Source: Bacteroidales bacterium (lineage in GTDB: Bacteria > Bacteroidota > Bacteroidia > Bacteroidales > GWA2-32-17). From it: a stretch of DNA of 64,000 nucleotides. The translations under genes were made by a program, and so were the position numbers. The DNA is taken from NCBI GenBank assembly GCA_026416095.1, contig JAOAFV010000048.1, forward strand, positions 1 through 64,000, given 5' to 3'. This document shows, piece by piece, positions 60,070 through 64,000 of this stretch. The notes under the pieces are model-generated. The model was not told the DNA's origin, did not search any database, and saw only the letters and a list, made by a program, of their open reading frames with translations. The stretch's first letter is position 1. Each line of letters begins with the position of its first letter.

Positions 60070-62391
60070 TTACTTCTTAAAAAACTTACCTGACAAAATT
60101 TTTGTATTACCATATATTTTAACAATGTAAGCTCCAGATGGTAAATCGCTTATATCAATTTTTTCGAGTTTATTACCTTCTAATATCGTTTCGAATAACA
60201 ATCGTCCCAAAATATTGTATATTTTCATAACATTTCCTATATTTTCAGGTATTTCAATATTTATAAAATCCTGTGCAGGAACGGGGTAAATTTTAATCTC
60301 TTTATCATAAAAATTTTCAACAACTTTATGCCATTGATTCCAATTCCATATAGCAAAAGCATACTCTCCTTTGCGCAAGGTATCTACAATGAGGTAGCCA
60401 TTATAAGGAGTACCATACCTTGTAAATGGAATAAGTTGCCAATTGCAATATTTATTTTTACGATACACAAGTACTAATGAATCTATAGAATTAGTTATAA
60501 GTTCATTATCAAGACCTCCAGCAGAATTACTTTTTATGTAATTAAATTTTCCTTTCATAACAAAAGTCGAATCGAAAATTCCTTCTATTGACCAATATCT
60601 TTCTTTTGAAAGAATGAGACCAGGAATAGGTACTTTAAAATTATCGGGAGCAACCCAATGGTGAGTTACCCGTATTAAAACTGAATCAGAAATACTTGAA
60701 ACAACGCCACTAAAATGTGTCTTATCAAATGTAAAGTTACCTGTGCTTTTTATAATTTTCCAATCAGAAGTTTTAGCATCGTTGTATTTTTCGTAAAAGT
60801 CAACACAATAAGTAATTGGAGAAATCGACAGATGAATTGTATCGATGCCATAACCATTTATTAAATTTATGTCATAAGTATACGTGTTCCATAAGCTATC
60901 GAAAAATGTAATTTGAGTTTTTGCATACTGGGAATATGAGTTTCTTCCGCGCAATTTTTCGGAGGAAAAAATAACATAAACATTATTACCTAAACCAACA
61001 ACAGAATCAACCCAGTAATGAGGAAATCCTGGAGTAAAAACCCATGTATTAAAAAATTCCTTGATTTTATATCCACTAATCGAATCTAAATAATTTGCCA
61101 TTTGTTCCGACGAAATGTGCGAAAAAGCAAAATCTTGTAACATCTTTTTTACCGAGGCATAAAATGCGCTGTCTCCCATAAACGAACGCAAGTTAAGTAC
61201 TACAAGTGCTCCTTTATCGTATGAAGAAGTACCATAAGTATATTGTTGAGGTATATTGTTTAAAGCATGATACCCCCCTTCTTCTATATGGGCATACCTT
61301 AAAACATTATATAGTTTATTGCGTTTATTTGATAAATAAACTGAATTACCATAATAAGTTTCATCATATAAAAATTCCGTAAATGTTGCCCATCCTTCAT
61401 TTATCCACATTTCTTCAGCTTTACTACATGTTATTAAATTTCCAAACCAATGGTGCGATAATTCGTGAGTATATAATTTTTCGTATTGTGTATTACCATT
61501 TATTGCAAATTTTGGATAAGCAATATTTGTAGCATGTTCCATAGCACCATTGTTAAATTCAACCTCAACGAAACCTACTTTTTCCCACCTATATGGTCCG
61601 AATTTATCGATAAATAAGTTCAAAATGTTTTTTAGGTTAATAAACGATTGTTTAGCTTTCAATGTATCGGAAGGGAAAACCCATAATTGAATAGGGATGT
61701 GCATTTTATCAATGGTAAGAGAATCGTTCAATACAACATACTCTCCAACGGCAACCGATGCAAGGTAAGATGGTATAGGGGTTTTTATTTTCCACACACA
61801 CTTTCGTTTACCATTACAATAATCGTTAACCGATTTTAGTAACCCATTACACACCGCCATATGATTATTGGGCCACGAAACAATAATATTAAAATCGTAA
61901 GTTGCTCTATCTATGAAATCGTCGACGCATGGGAACCATGCTCTTCCAAAATTATGAGGGTAAGATTCAAAAGCAACGCCCAGATTAAATGCATTGTTTT
62001 GTGTCCAAATAAAGCCCCCCCATCCCATTCCTGTATCCTGTTGAGGCTGACCAAAATAATAAATTGTAACTAAAAAGGTGTCGCCTATATTTTTAGGTGG
62101 CTCTAATGGAATACTTAACAATACATCATTATAAACGTAATTATTAACATTCTGATAATCTACTAAAATACTATCAATAATCATACCAAGTAAGTCAAGA
62201 TGCATTATATTTAAATTATTAATTTTTGGAGTTACAACAATTTCTACATAACCTTTAATGAACTTGTTTTGAAAATCAGTAATATCAAGGTTAATTGAAT
62301 AATGAATAACATCAATAGAATCGCTATGTAAAGAATAAGATTTTTGAGTTATTAATACTATTAATAAAAAAAATATAAAACAATTTTTCAT
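60070..62391 (-). CDS. M1 family metallopeptidase with T9SS sorting domain
   Basis: GAMEHATNIAYP, HELSHHWFGNLITCSKAEEMWINEGWATFTEFLY; C-term IKIYPVPAQDFINIEIP...LPSGAYIVKIYGNTKILSGKFFKK. Confidence 0.95.
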   Translation of the reverse strand: MKNCFIFFLLIVLITQKSYSLHSDSIDVIHYSINLDITDFQNKFIKGYVEIVVTPKINNLNIMHLDLLGMIIDSILVDYQNVNNYVYNDVLLSIPLEPPKNIGDTFLVTIYYFGQPQQDTGMGWGGFIWTQNNAFNLGVAFESYPHNFGRAWFPCVDDFIDRATYDFNIIVSWPNNHMAVCNGLLKSVNDYCNGKRKCVWKIKTPIPSYLASVAVGEYVVLNDSLTIDKMHIPIQLWVFPSDTLKAKQSFINLKNILNLFIDKFGPYRWEKVGFVEVEFNNGAMEHATNIAYPKFAINGNTQYEKLYTHELSHHWFGNLITCSKAEEMWINEGWATFTEFLYDETYYGNSVYLSNKRNKLYNVLRYAHIEEGGYHALNNIPQQYTYGTSSYDKGALVVLNLRSFMGDSAFYASVKKMLQDFAFSHISSEQMANYLDSISGYKIKEFFNTWVFTPGFPHYWVDSVVGLGNNVYVIFSSEKLRGRNSYSQYAKTQITFFDSLWNTYTYDINLINGYGIDTIHLSISPITYCVDFYEKYNDAKTSDWKIIKSTGNFTFDKTHFSGVVSSISDSVLIRVTHHWVAPDNFKVPIPGLILSKERYWSIEGIFDSTFVMKGKFNYIKSNSAGGLDNELITNSIDSLVLVYRKNKYCNWQLIPFTRYGTPYNGYLIVDTLRKGEYAFAIWNWNQWHKVVENFYDKEIKIYPVPAQDFINIEIPENIGNVMKIYNILGRLLFETILEGNKLEKIDISDLPSGAYIVKIYGNTKILSGKFFKK

Positions 62392-62489
62392 AAATTATTT
62401 ATTTAGGTTTCAAACAAATTTCTATAAAATTTTCTTCAAAAAATATGAAAGTTAGAATTTTTTAATCATCTTTGAAAAAATTTTTTTGT

Positions 62490-64000
62490 ATGAAACTAAT
62501 TACAAAACAAACACTTTATTACTTTTTACCAATTATTATATTCATTGCAATTTCATTTATTTATTTTTCACCTATTTTACAAGGAAAAAGATTGCAACAA
62601 AGCGATGTAATGAATTATACTGGAATGGCAAAAGAAGCTCTTGATTGGCAAGAAAAAACAGGTAAACCAGTATTGTGGACAAATAACATGTTTGGAGGCA
62701 TGCCAACTTATTTAACAATAAATGTTGCTCAAAATAATTTTTGGAAATATTTACACATAATTTTAACATTTAATGCTTTTAAGCCTGTTGGTATGCTTTT
62801 TTTATATCTTTTAGGTTTTTATCTTAGTATGCTTCTTTTAAGATTTCCTCCACTTTTGTCGGTATTCGGTGCAATTGCTTATGCTTTTTCATCGTATTTT
62901 ATAATAATACTTGAACCCGGTCATATTACAAAAGCTATGTCAATAGGTTACTTACCACTGATTGTTGCATCTGTTATTGCAACTTATAAATATAAATCGT
63001 TTATTTATCCAATTATTTTTGCAATAGCTCTCAATCTTCAATTAATGGTAAATCATATGCAAATAACATATTACACTTTTCTTATAATTTTAGTGTTTGT
63101 TATTGTTCACTTTGCCGATGTTATAAAAACAAAAGAATTTATAGCTTTTATTCGACAATCAGTTTTTTTAATAATTGGTGGTCTTATTGCCATTGGGTGT
63201 AATGCAACTACCTTATTATTAACAAATGAATACGGTAAATATTCTACAAGAGGTAAATCGGAATTAACTTTCGATAAAAACAATAAAACAAATGGGCTCG
63301 ATCGTGATTATATTACAAGCTGGAGCTATGGTATTGACGAAACTCTTACTTTACTTATTCCTGATGCTAAAGGTGGTGCTTCTTACACTAATGTTGGCGA
63401 AAATTCTAATACATATAAATATTTTGCTGAACGATATGGTTCAGTAGCGGCTAAGGAAATAATAAAAAATACACCTACTTACTGGGGTACACAGCCCTTT
63501 ACCAGTGGTCCCGTTTATGTAGGTGCTCCTGTTTTCTTCCTTTTTATATTAGGAATATTCTATTTAAAAAATAGTCTTAAATGGTTTGTTTTAATTATTA
63601 CAATTTTTTCTATTCTATTGTCGTGGGGAAAAAATTTTCCGTGGCTTACTAACTTCTTTATAGATTATTTTCCTGCTTATAGCAAATTTAGAACTGTAGC
63701 CATGATACTTGTTATTGCCGAATTCGCTTTTCCTTTCATGGCAGTTTATTTTCTTCATGAAGTGCTAAAAAAAGAATTAAATAAAGATAAACTAATAAAA
63801 TCTTTAAAATATTCAACTCTTATAGTTGGTGGAATTTTAGTTATATTAGGCATTTTTTCAACTGTTTTTTTCGATTTCACTTCGCCAATAGACGCTACAT
63901 TAAAGCAATATGGTTATCCAGTCGACGAAATTATTTCCGATAGAATATCAATGTTTAAAACCGATACTTTTCGTTCTCTCTTTTTTATTTTAATTGTAGT
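62490..64000 (+). CDS. YfhO-like polytopic membrane protein (truncated by window end)
   Basis: Open frame from ATG 62490 to window end: MKLITKQTLYYFLPIIIFIAISFIYFSPILQGKRLQQSDVMNYTGMAKEALDWQEKTGKPVLWTNNMFGGMPTYL; not in the supplied ORF track because no stop is reached. Confidence 0.85.
   Translation, partial: MKLITKQTLYYFLPIIIFIAISFIYFSPILQGKRLQQSDVMNYTGMAKEALDWQEKTGKPVLWTNNMFGGMPTYLTINVAQNNFWKYLHIILTFNAFKPVGMLFLYLLGFYLSMLLLRFPPLLSVFGAIAYAFSSYFIIILEPGHITKAMSIGYLPLIVASVIATYKYKSFIYPIIFAIALNLQLMVNHMQITYYTFLIILVFVIVHFADVIKTKEFIAFIRQSVFLIIGGLIAIGCNATTLLLTNEYGKYSTRGKSELTFDKNNKTNGLDRDYITSWSYGIDETLTLLIPDAKGGASYTNVGENSNTYKYFAERYGSVAAKEIIKNTPTYWGTQPFTSGPVYVGAPVFFLFILGIFYLKNSLKWFVLIITIFSILLSWGKNFPWLTNFFIDYFPAYSKFRTVAMILVIAEFAFPFMAVYFLHEVLKKELNKDKLIKSLKYSTLIVGGILVILGIFSTVFFDFTSPIDATLKQYGYPVDEIISDRISMFKTDTFRSLFFILIV

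Noticed and set aside
1-64000. CRISPR arrays, tRNA/rRNA genes, transposases, prophage genes
   Set aside because: No regularly spaced repeats, no tRNA T-arm GGTTCGA-type signatures in a cloverleaf context, and no integrase/transposase motifs noticed by eye; a tRNAscan/Infernal run would be decisive

Overview
AT-rich (~30% GC) metagenome-style contig from a Bacteroidetes-lineage bacterium. Evidence for the lineage: type IX secretion (T9SS) C-terminal sorting tails, SprB/PKD-repeat adhesins, PorP/SprF and OmpA-TPR partners, TAnnTTTG-type promoters and an almost total lack of Shine-Dalgarno sites. The first 28 nt are Nextera transposase adapter, so the 5' end is an assembly or trimming artefact. 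Main content, left to right: truncated T9SS adhesin; TPR-SpoIIE phosphatase; thioredoxin / tandem ArsF-like / ArsG-like / permease cluster; C1 peptidase, membrane-Nudix and GlcNAc-kinase-like operon; cDPG-synthetase-like GTPase and membrane pyrophosphatase; YdcF; PHP-domain T9SS protein; a ~3 kb gene graveyard (decayed pentapeptide-like gene and decayed MacB/FtsX permease); SNF2 helicase; glycogen operon (debranching enzyme, GT4, GH57); a candidate chaperone/usher-like surface-fibre locus (chaperone-like, two related subunits, large usher-like barrel protein); RidA / DUF5063 / 3'-5' exonuclease / rRNA methyltransferase operon; dnaE; lspA; a T9SS type-B CTD / PorP / OmpA module; BamA-like OMP; nitroreductase; acyl-CoA carboxylase beta plus biotin carrier; M1 peptidase with T9SS tail; truncated YfhO-like membrane protein. 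The most interesting item is the 31.3-36.7 kb fibre locus. Its putative major subunit has a leader hairpin, a perfect AAGGAGGT Shine-Dalgarno (unusual in this genome) and its own 14-bp-stem terminator just before the next gene. I saw no rRNA, tRNA, CRISPR array or intact mobile element. All family calls come from reading motifs; no database search was run.
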